From: a virus
Length of the DNA: 52,974 nt
Strand: one strand, 5' to 3'
IMG/VR virus record: IMGVR_UViG_3300048837_000214
Coordinates: 1-52,974 of that record
The translations under genes were made by a program, and so were the position numbers. This document shows positions 7,474-14,537 of the stretch, one piece after another (positions within the stretch are counted from its first letter, which is position 1; every line of letters begins with the position of its first letter). The notes beneath the pieces are model-generated. The model ran no database searches. It saw nothing but the letters and a program-made list of their open reading frames with translations, and was not told where the DNA came from.

Positions 7474-7801
7474 GGTCACCTCCATCAATCCGCAGCTGCC
7501 CCACCAGTTCCCGGTACCGCGCCTCGGGCAGCATCAGACGCACGGTGCGGAGTTCGCTAAGGATCTGCCGCCACAGGGGACGGACGGCTGCCTCGGCGTC
7601 CTCCGCGGTCCTGACGAGGTAGTAGCCCGCGACGGCGCCGCGGGACGCCCCGATGGGCTCGCCGTCGTTTCGAAGTCGCTCGACGCTGGCTTTGACGGCC
7701 CGCGCCGACATGCGGGTCTTCAGCTGGATCTCCGCGATCGGCACCGGCGAGTCGTGACGGCCGGCGCGGATGAGATCGAGGATGTAGGGGTCGGTGGTCA
7801 T
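7466..7801 (-). CDS. Small winged-helix DNA-binding protein
   Basis: This encodes 111 residues. Residues 5-65 fit a winged helix: helix DLIRAGR, recognition region IQLKTRMSARAVKASVERLRNDGE, then a wing GAVAGYYLV. The C-terminal 40 residues form a long helix (PLWRQILSELRTVRLML) that could mediate dimers. It starts one base after the stop of the upstream HTH gene and overlaps the ASCH gene by eight bases. Likely a regulator or replication accessory in the early operon; its targets cannot be read from the sequence. Confidence 0.6.
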   Translation of the reverse strand: MTTDPYILDLIRAGRHDSPVPIAEIQLKTRMSARAVKASVERLRNDGEPIGASRGAVAGYYLVRTAEDAEAAVRPLWRQILSELRTVRLMLPEARYRELVGQLRIDGGDHA

Positions 7802-7802
7802 A

Positions 7803-8264
7803 CTACTCCTCCCGCGTCCGCTCCCATGCCCCGTCCGAGTCCTGCTTGTGGACCAGGCACTTGTCGCGCAGGCCCATCAGCGCCATCGACACCTGCTTGT
7901 TGCCGAGCCCGGTTGTGCGTTCGATCCCACTCACGCCGCTCGGTTCGATGCCGAGGGCATCCCAAACAGCCCGGAGCGTGGTGGACCTCGGATCACGCAA
8001 CGCCTCCGGGTAGCCCCGCAGCCGCACTTCCGTCGCGAGTCGGCTGCCGGTGCTGGACTCCGGGATACCGTTGCGCTTCACGAAGCGCTTCTGCGGTGCT
8101 GGGGCTGGGGCGTCCTGCCGTTTCGGCGCTTCCTGGAACAGCAGTGTGAACCACTCGGCGGGGATGCAATGCGCCCGCCCGCCCGCGTTCACCGCCATCA
8201 GGGCCTCGCCGCTCAACTCAACCGGGACGGCCTCGACCTCGTTAAATCTCGACTCAAATCTCAT
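7803..8264 (-). CDS. HTH-containing protein of unknown function
   Basis: This encodes 153 residues. A linker rich in Pro, Ala and Gln (residues 48-60) separates an N-terminal segment from a C-terminal part with a winged-helix-like pattern (ALGIEPSGVSGIERTTGL, then NKQVSMALMGLRDKCLV). The ATGA overlap with rusA upstream supports the start. Like the next gene it probably contacts DNA, but no specific family is evident. Confidence 0.55.
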   Translation of the reverse strand: MRFESRFNEVEAVPVELSGEALMAVNAGGRAHCIPAEWFTLLFQEAPKRQDAPAPAPQKRFVKRNGIPESSTGSRLATEVRLRGYPEALRDPRSTTLRAVWDALGIEPSGVSGIERTTGLGNKQVSMALMGLRDKCLVHKQDSDGAWERTREE

Positions 8265-8692
8265 ACTTGTGGCTCCTTCAACCCATCAACCAACTCAATG
8301 TGTGCGCACGGAACATCCACCCCGTCTGGCCGGCAGTAGAGCTTCCGCGCCTGCAAATATGCCACCCGCGCATCGTCCTCAATGGCCCCGCCCATCACCA
8401 AGGCGTCGAGCGTGGACCGGACGAGCTTGTCCAGGTCAGGCTTGCGGTCGGGCAGTGTGCGGGACTTCGGCGCAGACTTGGGGCGCCGGAAGTAGAACGT
8501 GAGGCTGACTCCAATCGCGCCGTCGAGCGTGACGCGCGGCCCCTCACGGACGGCCCAGATGACAGCCTCGCGCCACGGCTTGACCTTCTTGCACGACTCG
8601 ACCATGATGGCGCGGCCATTGGGCAGCCTGCCCTTCGGGGACTTTGAGCCCTGGGGCGCGGGCTCACCGATGACGTCGTAACTCAGTGTCAC
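8261..8692 (-). CDS. rusA: RusA-family Holliday junction resolvase
   Basis: This encodes 143 residues. The fold signature is clear: an N-terminal strand YDVIGEPAPQGSK, a central PDLDKLVRSTLDAL (residues 85-98) with acidic residues at 86 and 88, and EDD at 105-107, matching the metal-binding Asp residues of RusA nucleases. The enzyme cuts four-way junctions in recombination or packaging intermediates. The start is taken as GTG at 8692, which overlaps the upstream stop (GTGA) and has GGGGA before it; the Arg-rich extension up to 8968 lies inside the neighbouring gene. The length is normal for the family. Confidence 0.88.
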   Translation of the reverse strand: MTLSYDVIGEPAPQGSKSPKGRLPNGRAIMVESCKKVKPWREAVIWAVREGPRVTLDGAIGVSLTFYFRRPKSAPKSRTLPDRKPDLDKLVRSTLDALVMGGAIEDDARVAYLQARKLYCRPDGVDVPCAHIELVDGLKEPQV

Positions 8693-9105
8693 CACGTCCC
8701 CCAGCCGAGCGCGAGCATGATGGCGAGGATCCAGCCGCCGGCGCAGAACAGGCCCAGCACCCACATACGCCCGACCAGCGCGTAGTGCCGCCGCTCGACG
8801 TCGACCAGCCGCGCATGGAACGCGGCATGGGCGGCATCCACGGCGGCCTGCGCCTTGTGCTTGACATCCTGCCGCCACTGGTGATTGTCCAGGCAGTCGT
8901 CGCAGCAGAACACGCTGCCGTCGAGAGCCACGCCGCCCCCAAGGCAGGGGTTTCCGCACTCGCCGCACTCCACGGACACGCCGGGCAGCACGGCCTCGAC
9001 CTCAGCTTCGGTGGGGTTCAGCTCCCGGTAGCCCGCCGGCAGGTTCGCGTTCAGATTTCGTCCGTCGCGGCCCCAGGAGGCACCGCGGAAGTCGGCGTTG
9101 TGCAT
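8689..9105 (-). CDS. Cys-rich protein with C-terminal membrane segment
   Basis: This encodes 138 residues. Residues 45-75 hold five to six cysteines (ECGECGNPC, then FCCDDC), a probable zinc site. A helical middle follows, and the C-terminal end (MWVLGLFCAGGWILAIMLALGW) is one membrane-spanning helix, so the protein is probably tail-anchored. The start at 9105 has GAGGT six bases upstream and lies 55 bases inside the previous gene, an unusually long overlap but well supported. Function unknown. Confidence 0.7.
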   Translation of the reverse strand: MHNADFRGASWGRDGRNLNANLPAGYRELNPTEAEVEAVLPGVSVECGECGNPCLGGGVALDGSVFCCDDCLDNHQWRQDVKHKAQAAVDAAHAAFHARLVDVERRHYALVGRMWVLGLFCAGGWILAIMLALGWGTW

Positions 9106-9317
9106 GGTGTTACCTCGATTTCCAAATACTCACAGGCGAGGACGTAGGCCGCATCGCCGGCCCGTTTCCGCGCGATTTCAGCCGCCTCGACCGCCGCCGC
9201 CCGCCGGATTAGGCAGGCGGCAGCGCGGCGCATGGTGGGGACGGAGTTGCAGGCGTACCAGGCCGCGAAGCCCAGGACGCCGGCGCCGAGAAGGAAGGCC
9301 CAGTTGATCTCGTTCAT
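9051..9317 (-). CDS. Small membrane-anchored protein
   Basis: This encodes 88 residues starting MNEINWAFLLGAGVLGFAAWYA, an N-terminal membrane helix, then a basic Ala-rich helix (RRAAACLIRRAAAVEAAEIARKR). ATG at 9317 shares a base with the upstream stop (TAATG). Its 3' end overlaps the next gene by 55 bases. No family recognised. Confidence 0.65.
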   Translation of the reverse strand: MNEINWAFLLGAGVLGFAAWYACNSVPTMRRAAACLIRRAAAVEAAEIARKRAGDAAYVLACEYLEIEVTPCTTPTSAVPPGAATDEI

Positions 9318-10021
9318 TACTGGACCCCCTCGGTGATGTGGTGCGGCGTGCCCTCGGCGATCTCCTCGGCCGTGCGCCACTCGGCTGAACCCGGATCGGC
9401 CGGGATCGGACTGCGGCTCTGGCGGTCGCGGCGGGCCTTCCGCAGTTTGTCGGTGTTTCCGGCGACCTGGACGGCGCTGGCCAGCGGCGGCTCGACCGAC
9501 ACCGGTGCGTCGGCCTCGTCGTCTCTCTCCTCGTCGTCTGCGGTGGCGTCGGGCATCTCGACGAGATTGCCCTGTCTGTCCTCGCCCTCGAGCGTGGTCT
9601 GCTCGGCGAACGTGACCTTCAGTGCCGCCGTGCCCTGGCCGATGGTAACGAAGTATTGACCCAGCGCCGCCCAGGCCGCGCTCTCGTTCGTGCGCAGGAC
9701 GAACCGGAGTTCGTGGCCGGTGACGTCACCCGCATCGTCCTTCGTCGGCGCCAGTGTGAAGTCGCCGACCTCGCTGGCCTCCATCTGGATCTCGGAGCGG
9801 CGAAGCGCCGCGTCGGTGGGTGTCAGGACCATGTTGACGGCGTTGACTTTGCCGCTGAGTTTGCAGGTCGTGACGCTCTCGGGAATCGGCTCCCAGCCCA
9901 TCGCCTGCTGGACGGGTTCGGAGTAATCGGCGGTCAGGTGGAGGCGCGTGAACGAGCCGCCCTCGTCGCGTCGAAGGTCGATGTAGCGGAGGGTGGTTCC
10001 GCGGAAGGTGATCTGTGGCAT
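9317..10021 (-). CDS. Recombination-operon protein, possible ssDNA-binding role
   Basis: This encodes 234 residues. The N-terminal 150 residues are beta-rich (ITFRGTTLRYIDLRRDEGG, HELRFVLRTNESAAW), and the C-terminal 85 are acidic then mixed-charge and disordered-looking (ADDEERDDEADAP). A beta-rich core with an acidic tail, lying between an SbcC/RecF-like ATPase and RusA, is reminiscent of single-strand binding proteins, but there is no recognisable OB-fold signature, so this is only inference from layout. Confidence 0.6.
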   Translation of the reverse strand: MPQITFRGTTLRYIDLRRDEGGSFTRLHLTADYSEPVQQAMGWEPIPESVTTCKLSGKVNAVNMVLTPTDAALRRSEIQMEASEVGDFTLAPTKDDAGDVTGHELRFVLRTNESAAWAALGQYFVTIGQGTAALKVTFAEQTTLEGEDRQGNLVEMPDATADDEERDDEADAPVSVEPPLASAVQVAGNTDKLRKARRDRQSRSPIPADPGSAEWRTAEEIAEGTPHHITEGVQ

Positions 10022-11290
10022 TTAGTTGTCTCCTGTTTCGTTGTCTGCGGGTTGCGTGATGGCCAGCGGTTCGCCCGCCGTCGCCCTCGCCGCCACCACT
10101 TGGTATTTGCTTCGTTTGGCGCCGGCCAGGAACTCGTCCCAGTTCTCGCCGACGATAGCCTCACAGTGATCGCAAACCATGAAGTCGAGCTTGCCGGGAA
10201 GCAAACTGGCGACCTGGAATGCGAGGAAGACTTGCTGCTGCGTGTTGACGTGATCGAGCGGCACGCCCTGGTAGTAGATCTCGCCGTCCCGCGGCTCGAC
10301 TCCCTCGATCGGCAACTGGCTCAGCTTCCGCTTCTTCAGTGCGTCGATGGCCTCGATCTGCCGGGACAGTTCCAGCGCCTCGCCGACCAGCGCCTTGGAC
10401 TGCGCCCGGAACTCGGTGATGCTGGCCTTGGTTTGCTTGGCGCGGGTCGCCTGTTCTGCCACGGCCTCGGCCACGCCGATGTCGTGGTTGATCGTTTCCA
10501 ATTCAGCGTTGATCCCGGCTGTGGCCTCACGGGCCTGCTTGGCGGCGTCTTCGGTGATCGCGTCGATCTGCCTCTGTGCCTCCTCCCGAATCCGCTGCTT
10601 TTCGATGGACGCCCAGGAGTTGATGCGTTCGTGGGTCGTGTGCAACATCGCCTTGGCCGCGTCCTGCCGCTGACGGATCACACGTAAACGCTCAGCCGCG
10701 TCCTCGTCGACCTCTGCCGGCAGGCTCTGCTGAAGGGTGGTGATCGTCCCATCCAGATTCTTCATCTGGAGGTTGGTTGCCGCCCGCCGCTCGTAGATGC
10801 CCTGCCGGAACGCCGCCAGTCCGTCGATATCCAACTGCTTCGCCGGCCGCGCGCCGCACTGCGCCTCGACCTCTTCCGGCGTGAAGTAGATCGGCATGGC
10901 CTTCAGTAGGAACGCCAGCCGGTCCTTTGGTTTCGCCGCCAAGAATGCCAGTGGGTCGTAGGCGAAGCCCTCGGCAAGTTGCTCGACGAACCGCTTGGGC
11001 GCCGGGATGACCGAGCCGTCCTCGGACTTGACCACTAGTGTCGAGCCCTTCTCTGTGACGGTCTTGGTGATAAGATGGCCGTCGCTGAGCCGGATCGCCA
11101 CGTAGCCCGACTCCGCGCCGTTTCTGAGCAGGGCGGGGTCATGCCCGCCCTCGAAGATGGATCGGATGGCGTCGAGCACGCTGGTCTTGCCGGTGCCGTT
11201 GTCGCCGCTCAGGATGTTGACCGAACCGAGTTCGAAGTCGAGCGCGTCGATACCCTTGATGTTGCGGATGCTGACGGACTCAATCTTCAT
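10022..11290 (-). CDS. SbcC/RecF-like AAA ATPase
   Basis: This encodes 422 residues. Walker A is GDNGTGKTS (residues 29-37) after the typical start MKIESVSIRNIKGID, as in SbcC, RecF and RecN-type ABC/SMC ATPases. Residues 190-330 are a long charged coiled coil (ERINSWASIEKQR, QREATAGIN-type helices). The C-terminal portion carries QQVFLAFQVASLLPG and FMVCDHCEAI, the expected D-loop/Walker B region, here with an Asp-His-Cys-Glu sequence. It probably works in DNA end processing with the adjacent recombination genes. ATGA overlap fixes the start at 11290; the preceding Arg-rich extension was rejected. Confidence 0.8.
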   Translation of the reverse strand: MKIESVSIRNIKGIDALDFELGSVNILSGDNGTGKTSVLDAIRSIFEGGHDPALLRNGAESGYVAIRLSDGHLITKTVTEKGSTLVVKSEDGSVIPAPKRFVEQLAEGFAYDPLAFLAAKPKDRLAFLLKAMPIYFTPEEVEAQCGARPAKQLDIDGLAAFRQGIYERRAATNLQMKNLDGTITTLQQSLPAEVDEDAAERLRVIRQRQDAAKAMLHTTHERINSWASIEKQRIREEAQRQIDAITEDAAKQAREATAGINAELETINHDIGVAEAVAEQATRAKQTKASITEFRAQSKALVGEALELSRQIEAIDALKKRKLSQLPIEGVEPRDGEIYYQGVPLDHVNTQQQVFLAFQVASLLPGKLDFMVCDHCEAIVGENWDEFLAGAKRSKYQVVAARATAGEPLAITQPADNETGDN

Positions 11291-12237
11291 TGCTTCGCCG
11301 CCTTTCCAAACTTGACGCCCGGCTGCGTGCCCTGGAGTTCGGCGAGTTTCTTGTCCCGCACTTCGTCTTGCAGTTCCTGCGAGCCGGTTGTGGCCTTGCC
11401 CTCTAGAACCGCGTCCCACGTCGCCTCGCCGTCTTTGACCGTCCGGTAGACCTGGCGCAGTTCAGCCATCTCGGCCGGCTGGATCCGCTCGAGCGGGTGG
11501 CCGAGGTAGGTAGCGAGGTCACGCGGCCCGACACCGATGGCGTCGAAGGCGTCGATGAGGTCCGTCTTTTCCTTGTCGGGGTCTTTCGCTGCCTCGTTGC
11601 GCAGCGTCTTGCCGATCTCAACCTCGGCCTCGTCCGCGATGTAGCCAGGCAGAAGCCGAAGCGCCGCGGTCCGGATGGCTTTGCTGACCAGTGCGCCTTG
11701 CTTCTGGAGCAGTTCGTCCTCTGTCGCCACCACCACGAACACGGTGTCGCCGTAGGAGTTGGTCCGCTCGGCCAGCACCTCGCGCCCTTTGCGGTCTTTG
11801 CGTTCTACCGTCTTGTCAATGACAATCTGATTCGAGTAGGTCAAGTTCGCTTCCAAATCCGTCACCATGACCTGCAAGATCCGCTTGCCTGCGTCCTCGT
11901 AAATCACGCTTACGTCTGGCATCACGTTGCCCATGCTGCGCAGCGCGGCCTCGGCAAACCGAACCGACAAGCCCACGATGGTCTTGCCGCCGCGCGGCAG
12001 CCGGTACATGGCCGACGCCGCGAATGTCGGGCGCTTGCAATCGTGCAGGATGCGGCGCCGCACCTCATCCATGTCCCGCGGCCTCTGCATCGCCAGGATG
12101 TAGCGCGCCTCGACCGCGGCTTTCGCCTGCGCGGCCACCGCGGCCGTCGCTGTTTCCGCGCGAAGTTCAATCTCGCGCGACCCAAAGCCTTGTGTTGCCA
12201 CCGCACCCGGCTGGATGACGGCGAGTTCCGTGCTCAT
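11287..12237 (-). CDS. Putative phage recombination (annealing-type) protein
   Basis: This encodes 316 residues starting MSTELAVIQPGAVATQGFG. The region with RPRDMDEVRRRILHDCKRPTFA and GLSVRFAEAALRSMGNV recurs in phage recombination cassettes, where the product is often suspected of being a RecT/Bet-like single-strand annealing protein. I cannot confirm a RecT fold by eye. The first gene of a four-gene cassette (this gene, SbcC-like ATPase, unknown, then RusA) fits that role. GGAGG lies eight bases upstream of ATG 12237; earlier in-frame sequence has non-coding character. The C-terminus is Lys/Gln-rich. Confidence 0.6.
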   Translation of the reverse strand: MSTELAVIQPGAVATQGFGSREIELRAETATAAVAAQAKAAVEARYILAMQRPRDMDEVRRRILHDCKRPTFAASAMYRLPRGGKTIVGLSVRFAEAALRSMGNVMPDVSVIYEDAGKRILQVMVTDLEANLTYSNQIVIDKTVERKDRKGREVLAERTNSYGDTVFVVVATEDELLQKQGALVSKAIRTAALRLLPGYIADEAEVEIGKTLRNEAAKDPDKEKTDLIDAFDAIGVGPRDLATYLGHPLERIQPAEMAELRQVYRTVKDGEATWDAVLEGKATTGSQELQDEVRDKKLAELQGTQPGVKFGKAAKQ

Positions 12238-12412
12238 TGTGTCTGCCTCCGTTTGTCGGGCGGCTGAGCCTGAGACATTTCCGCAGCCGCCCGTGCCGTT
12301 TGTGCGTCGTGGAATCGGCCACGTCCTACCCTGGACGCCCCAGGTCGGGCCCCTCATCTGTCGGCTTGCCTGCCATAGCTACCGAGCCATGAGGGTCTGA
12401 GAATTGGGTGAC
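12238..12412. promoter_or_regulatory. Leader of recombination operon with 9-bp inverted repeat
   Basis: This gap is non-coding. It has perfect 9-base arms GGGCGGCTG (12258-12266) and CAGCCGCCC (12284-12292) separated by 17 bases, just upstream of the ribosome site of the gene starting at 12237. A second weaker hairpin (CATAGCT/AGCCATG) lies near 12371-12390. The first could be an operator or a 5' UTR stem. I see no convincing -35/-10 pair. Confidence 0.45.
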
Positions 12413-12594
<182 letters not shown>

Positions 12595-12607
<13 letters not shown>

Positions 12608-12891
12608 ACCGGGACCGCCATAATGATCTTTGCCGCCGCTGGCGTCACGTTGAGAATCTCAATCGCTTCGGTCAATACCACGCCAGAAACAGGTTCCGGG
12701 AACTTGCAGTTTTGCGGCTTCGATGTGCCGCTCTGCGCCAACTGAGACAGGCTGGCCGCACCATCCCAGTACCACAGCCGCCTCGCATTTTTCATCACCA
12801 CTTCCTTGCCCTTCCGGGAAACAATCTCCCCGAAGAACACGCCCGCGCTGTAGGTGCGGACTATCTTGTATTTCGATCCACTGGTTGCCAT
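12595..12891 (-). CDS. DUF6948-like small phage protein
   Basis: This encodes 98 residues. The sequence KYKIVRTYSAGVFFGEIVSRKGKEVVMKNARRLWYWDGA, broken here by the rule on length into its parts KYKIVRTYSAGVFFG and KNARRLWYWDGAASLSQLA, matches my recall of DUF6948 phage proteins, as does the ending KIIMAVPVWKS. The role of the family is unknown; members are small beta-rich proteins. The start at 12891 has a near-perfect GGGAGG site seven bases upstream. The extension to 13041 overlaps the structured region upstream and was rejected. Confidence 0.75.
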
Positions 12892-12912
12892 ACAACCTCC
12901 CTTCAAATTGAA

Positions 12913-13005
12913 TCGAGCGGCGCCGGTGCGCCAGGTTCTACCCCTGTCGCGGTCCACGCAAAAGGCGTCACCGAATGAGGTGGCCCCCATAGCTCCGCCG
13001 CTCGA
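12913..13005. other. 10-bp inverted repeat enclosing 73 bases upstream of DUF6948-like gene
   Basis: Arms TCGAGCGGCG (12913-12922) and CGCCGCTCGA (12996-13005) are perfect complements. Read on the minus strand they close a 93-base RNA containing an inner hairpin with loop CTTTT and stem ACGC/GCGT. It sits directly downstream of the tRNA-like fold and directly upstream of the ribosome site at 12892-12901, so it could be a structured leader RNA. Confidence 0.45.
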
Positions 13006-13011
13006 ACTGGT

Positions 13012-13066
13012 TGGCGCGGTCCGGAGTCGAACCAGGACCAAGGCCCCAAAGTTACCTTCCGCGCCA
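13012..13066 (-). ncRNA. tRNA-like fold lacking a D arm
   Basis: On the minus strand an 8-base stem TGGCGCGG (13066-13059) pairs with CCGCGCCA (13019-13012), followed by ACCA as in a tRNA 3' end. A T-arm with the canonical loop TTCGACT is present (stem CCTGG/CCGGA, one mismatch). Only about 21 bases remain between acceptor and T arm, enough for one short hairpin (AAGG/CCTT) and no D arm. A normal tRNA would need about 41. It may be a degenerate tRNA, a tRNA mimic, or chance. Confidence 0.45.
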
Positions 13067-13083
13067 TAAACTCTATTCAGTTG

Positions 13084-13248
13084 TCAAAGATGGGGCGGCG
13101 TAGGAGATAAGGAAGAGCAGACCCGATCAAAAAGGGATTGAGACACCGCAGCGTTCAGCGCCTTGACCGTATCGTCCAACTGATGCTGGAGTGTCGTGAT
13201 CTTCTCCTGCGCCCACTTGGGGAGTCGGCTGAATTGCTCTGGTGTCAT
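13084..13248 (-). CDS. Small helical protein (DUF7239-like)
   Basis: This encodes 54 residues. It begins MTPEQFSRLPKWAQEKITTL and continues with a charged helix (QHQLDDTVKALNAA). The P-K-W-A-Q motif followed by a helix recalls a family of very small phage proteins (I associate it with DUF7239, not verified). The start at 13248 overlaps the upstream stop in ATGA. Function unknown. Confidence 0.65.
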   Translation of the reverse strand: MTPEQFSRLPKWAQEKITTLQHQLDDTVKALNAAVSQSLFDRVCSSLSPTPPHL

Positions 13249-13610
13249 CTCGTCCTCCAGTTCCGCGCCGCGACCCCCGCCGTCGCGCCGGCCATGCCGA
13301 AGTTCACGATGGCAGCCGGGATCTTCGCCTTCGGGTTGCGCCGGATGGCCCATCGCTGGACGAGCAGGCAGCCCGTCACGATGCCGAGCTTGATCCCCGT
13401 CGCCTGCCAGCCGTACCGCTGGCCCCTGCCGAGGATGGGGTTGGCCTCGATCCCGCCCCAACTGCTGGCGATGTCCGCGCCCTGCGCCCCGATGGCGACC
13501 GCAACCGACGTGCGGTACAGCCTGTCGCCGGGGGACTGGCAGTGGGCCAGTTGAGCAAACCCAATGAGGCCGATGAGGATCAGTCCCCACCCAACGGTCT
13601 TGGGGCTCAT
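13245..13610 (-). CDS. Small membrane protein with signal peptide
   Basis: This encodes 121 residues starting MSPKTVGWGLILIGLIGFAQLAHCQS, a hydrophobic signal-like segment; LAHC is close to a lipobox but has His where a small residue is expected. Two more hydrophobic segments follow (SVAVAIGAQGADIASSWG and GIKLGIVTGCLLV), and a Gly/Ala-rich helix near the C-terminus. A small-molecule or holin-like membrane role is possible; no family assigned. ATGA overlap fixes the start at 13610. Confidence 0.65.
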   Translation of the reverse strand: MSPKTVGWGLILIGLIGFAQLAHCQSPGDRLYRTSVAVAIGAQGADIASSWGGIEANPILGRGQRYGWQATGIKLGIVTGCLLVQRWAIRRNPKAKIPAAIVNFGMAGATAGVAARNWRTR

Positions 13611-13768
13611 GACGCCCTCCTGCACGCCTTCTCGATCAGCGTTTCAATCCACTGCGCCATACTCATGCCGGCGAGAAACGCCGCGCGCCTCGCCTTGCGC
13701 CAAACGGCGACGTTCACGTTCCTTATGTTAACGTCTCTCCGTTCCTCATGCTTAACTCGTGTAGCCAT
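13607..13768 (-). CDS. Ribbon-helix-helix DNA-binding regulator
   Basis: This encodes 53 residues. DVNIRNVNVAVWRKARRAAF gives the beta strand and first helix, and MSMAQWIETLIEKA the second helix of an Arc/MetJ-type ribbon-helix-helix. Such proteins bind palindromic operators as dimers. A perfect 13-base palindrome begins three bases upstream of the ATG, so autorepression is likely. The gene heads the block of small genes at 13768-13084. A TTG at 13804 would extend the protein but would sit within the putative -35. Confidence 0.75.
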   Translation of the reverse strand: MATRVKHEERRDVNIRNVNVAVWRKARRAAFLAGMSMAQWIETLIEKACRRAS

Positions 13769-13770
13769 GT

Positions 13771-13804
13771 GTCCATCATGGACCCGTGGCGTTGGAGCGG
13801 TCAA
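13771..13804 (-). promoter_or_regulatory. Promoter with overlapping 13-bp palindromic operator
   Basis: On the minus strand TTGACC (13804-13799) is followed after 18 bases by CATGAT (13780-13775), a plausible -35/-10 pair. The palindrome GTCCATCATGGAC (13771-13783) covers the -10 and ends three bases before the ATG of the ribbon-helix-helix gene. Transcription would start at or near the ATG, implying a leaderless or near-leaderless message. Confidence 0.5.
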
Positions 13805-13863
13805 GTAAAAAACGTGTTGGGATTGCCTAGGATAAATCCGAGGCGAGGATGGTACTTAGAAAC

Positions 13864-14337
13864 TTACGGCTTGGCCGGCCAGCGGTCCCACGCGAACGCG
13901 AGCACCGACGCCAGCGCGACCAGTGCGACCCATATGGCCCGCCACATCCGGGCAGAGCCCTCGCGCTCGCCGGCGTCATGGGCCTGCTGAACTTCGTCGG
14001 TCGTGTCCGACCGCTCCAAATCCTCGAGAACCGTGCTCAGCCGCTCGTGTCGCGCATTGCACGCGGCTTTAATGTCCTCCAGCTGCTTGAACATCGCGGG
14101 CGTGAAAGCATCCTGCGCGGCCTGGTTGACCATCATGCGGCCCCTGTCTGCCTCCAGCGACGTCACCCGCCCGTTGGTCAGATCCTGCCTTTTGATGACG
14201 GCGGCGAAGCCGGTATCGATCTCCCGGCGGATGCCCGCAAGGGTCGCGGTCGTCGCGGCGTGTGAGCCCTCCAGCCGGCCAAGACTCGCCAGGATGGACG
14301 TGAGCAGTTGATCGTGAGATTCCACGGCGTTCTCCAT
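13864..14337 (-). CDS. Coiled-coil protein with C-terminal membrane helix
   Basis: This encodes 157 residues. Residues 5-120 are helical with heptad character (LLTSILASLGRLEGS, FKQLEDIKAACNARHERL). The C-terminus has one membrane span (MWRAIWVALVALASVLAFAW) followed by a short basic tail. This build recalls haemolysin/XhlA-type lysis accessory proteins and some holins, but the match is by shape only. It lies between small membrane genes and the signal-peptide cassette. The start has GGGTGA nine bases upstream. Confidence 0.65.
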   Translation of the reverse strand: MENAVESHDQLLTSILASLGRLEGSHAATTATLAGIRREIDTGFAAVIKRQDLTNGRVTSLEADRGRMMVNQAAQDAFTPAMFKQLEDIKAACNARHERLSTVLEDLERSDTTDEVQQAHDAGEREGSARMWRAIWVALVALASVLAFAWDRWPAKP

Positions 14338-14341
14338 TAGT

Positions 14342-14488
14342 TCATTTCACCCGGTAATTCCGCCCGCTACCCACACCAGCGCCCCCGCCGTCGCAAAGTT
14401 CACCACGGTCATCCACCGCGATGTCCTGACTGGCGACCCGGGCCGCGAGGGGGAGGGAGAGCATCAAAAAACAAATCAGTCGAGCCAT
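14342..14488 (-). CDS. Short ORF with signal peptide
   Basis: This encodes 48 residues. It starts MARLICFLMLSLPLAARVAS, a classic Sec signal peptide with an A-x-A-like end, and AGGAG lies six bases before the ATG at 14488. The mature part is hydrophilic and Gly-rich. In another frame the last third reads MTVVNFATAGALVWVAGGIT, a hydrophobic helix like those of neighbouring membrane proteins, so this may be a frameshifted small membrane protein. Too short to assign. Confidence 0.5.
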   Translation of the reverse strand: MARLICFLMLSLPLAARVASQDIAVDDRGELCDGGGAGVGSGRNYRVK

Positions 14489-14537
14489 GTTGGCTCCTAG
14501 TAGATGGCAATCACAACGATCTCGTCAGCCCCGATAA

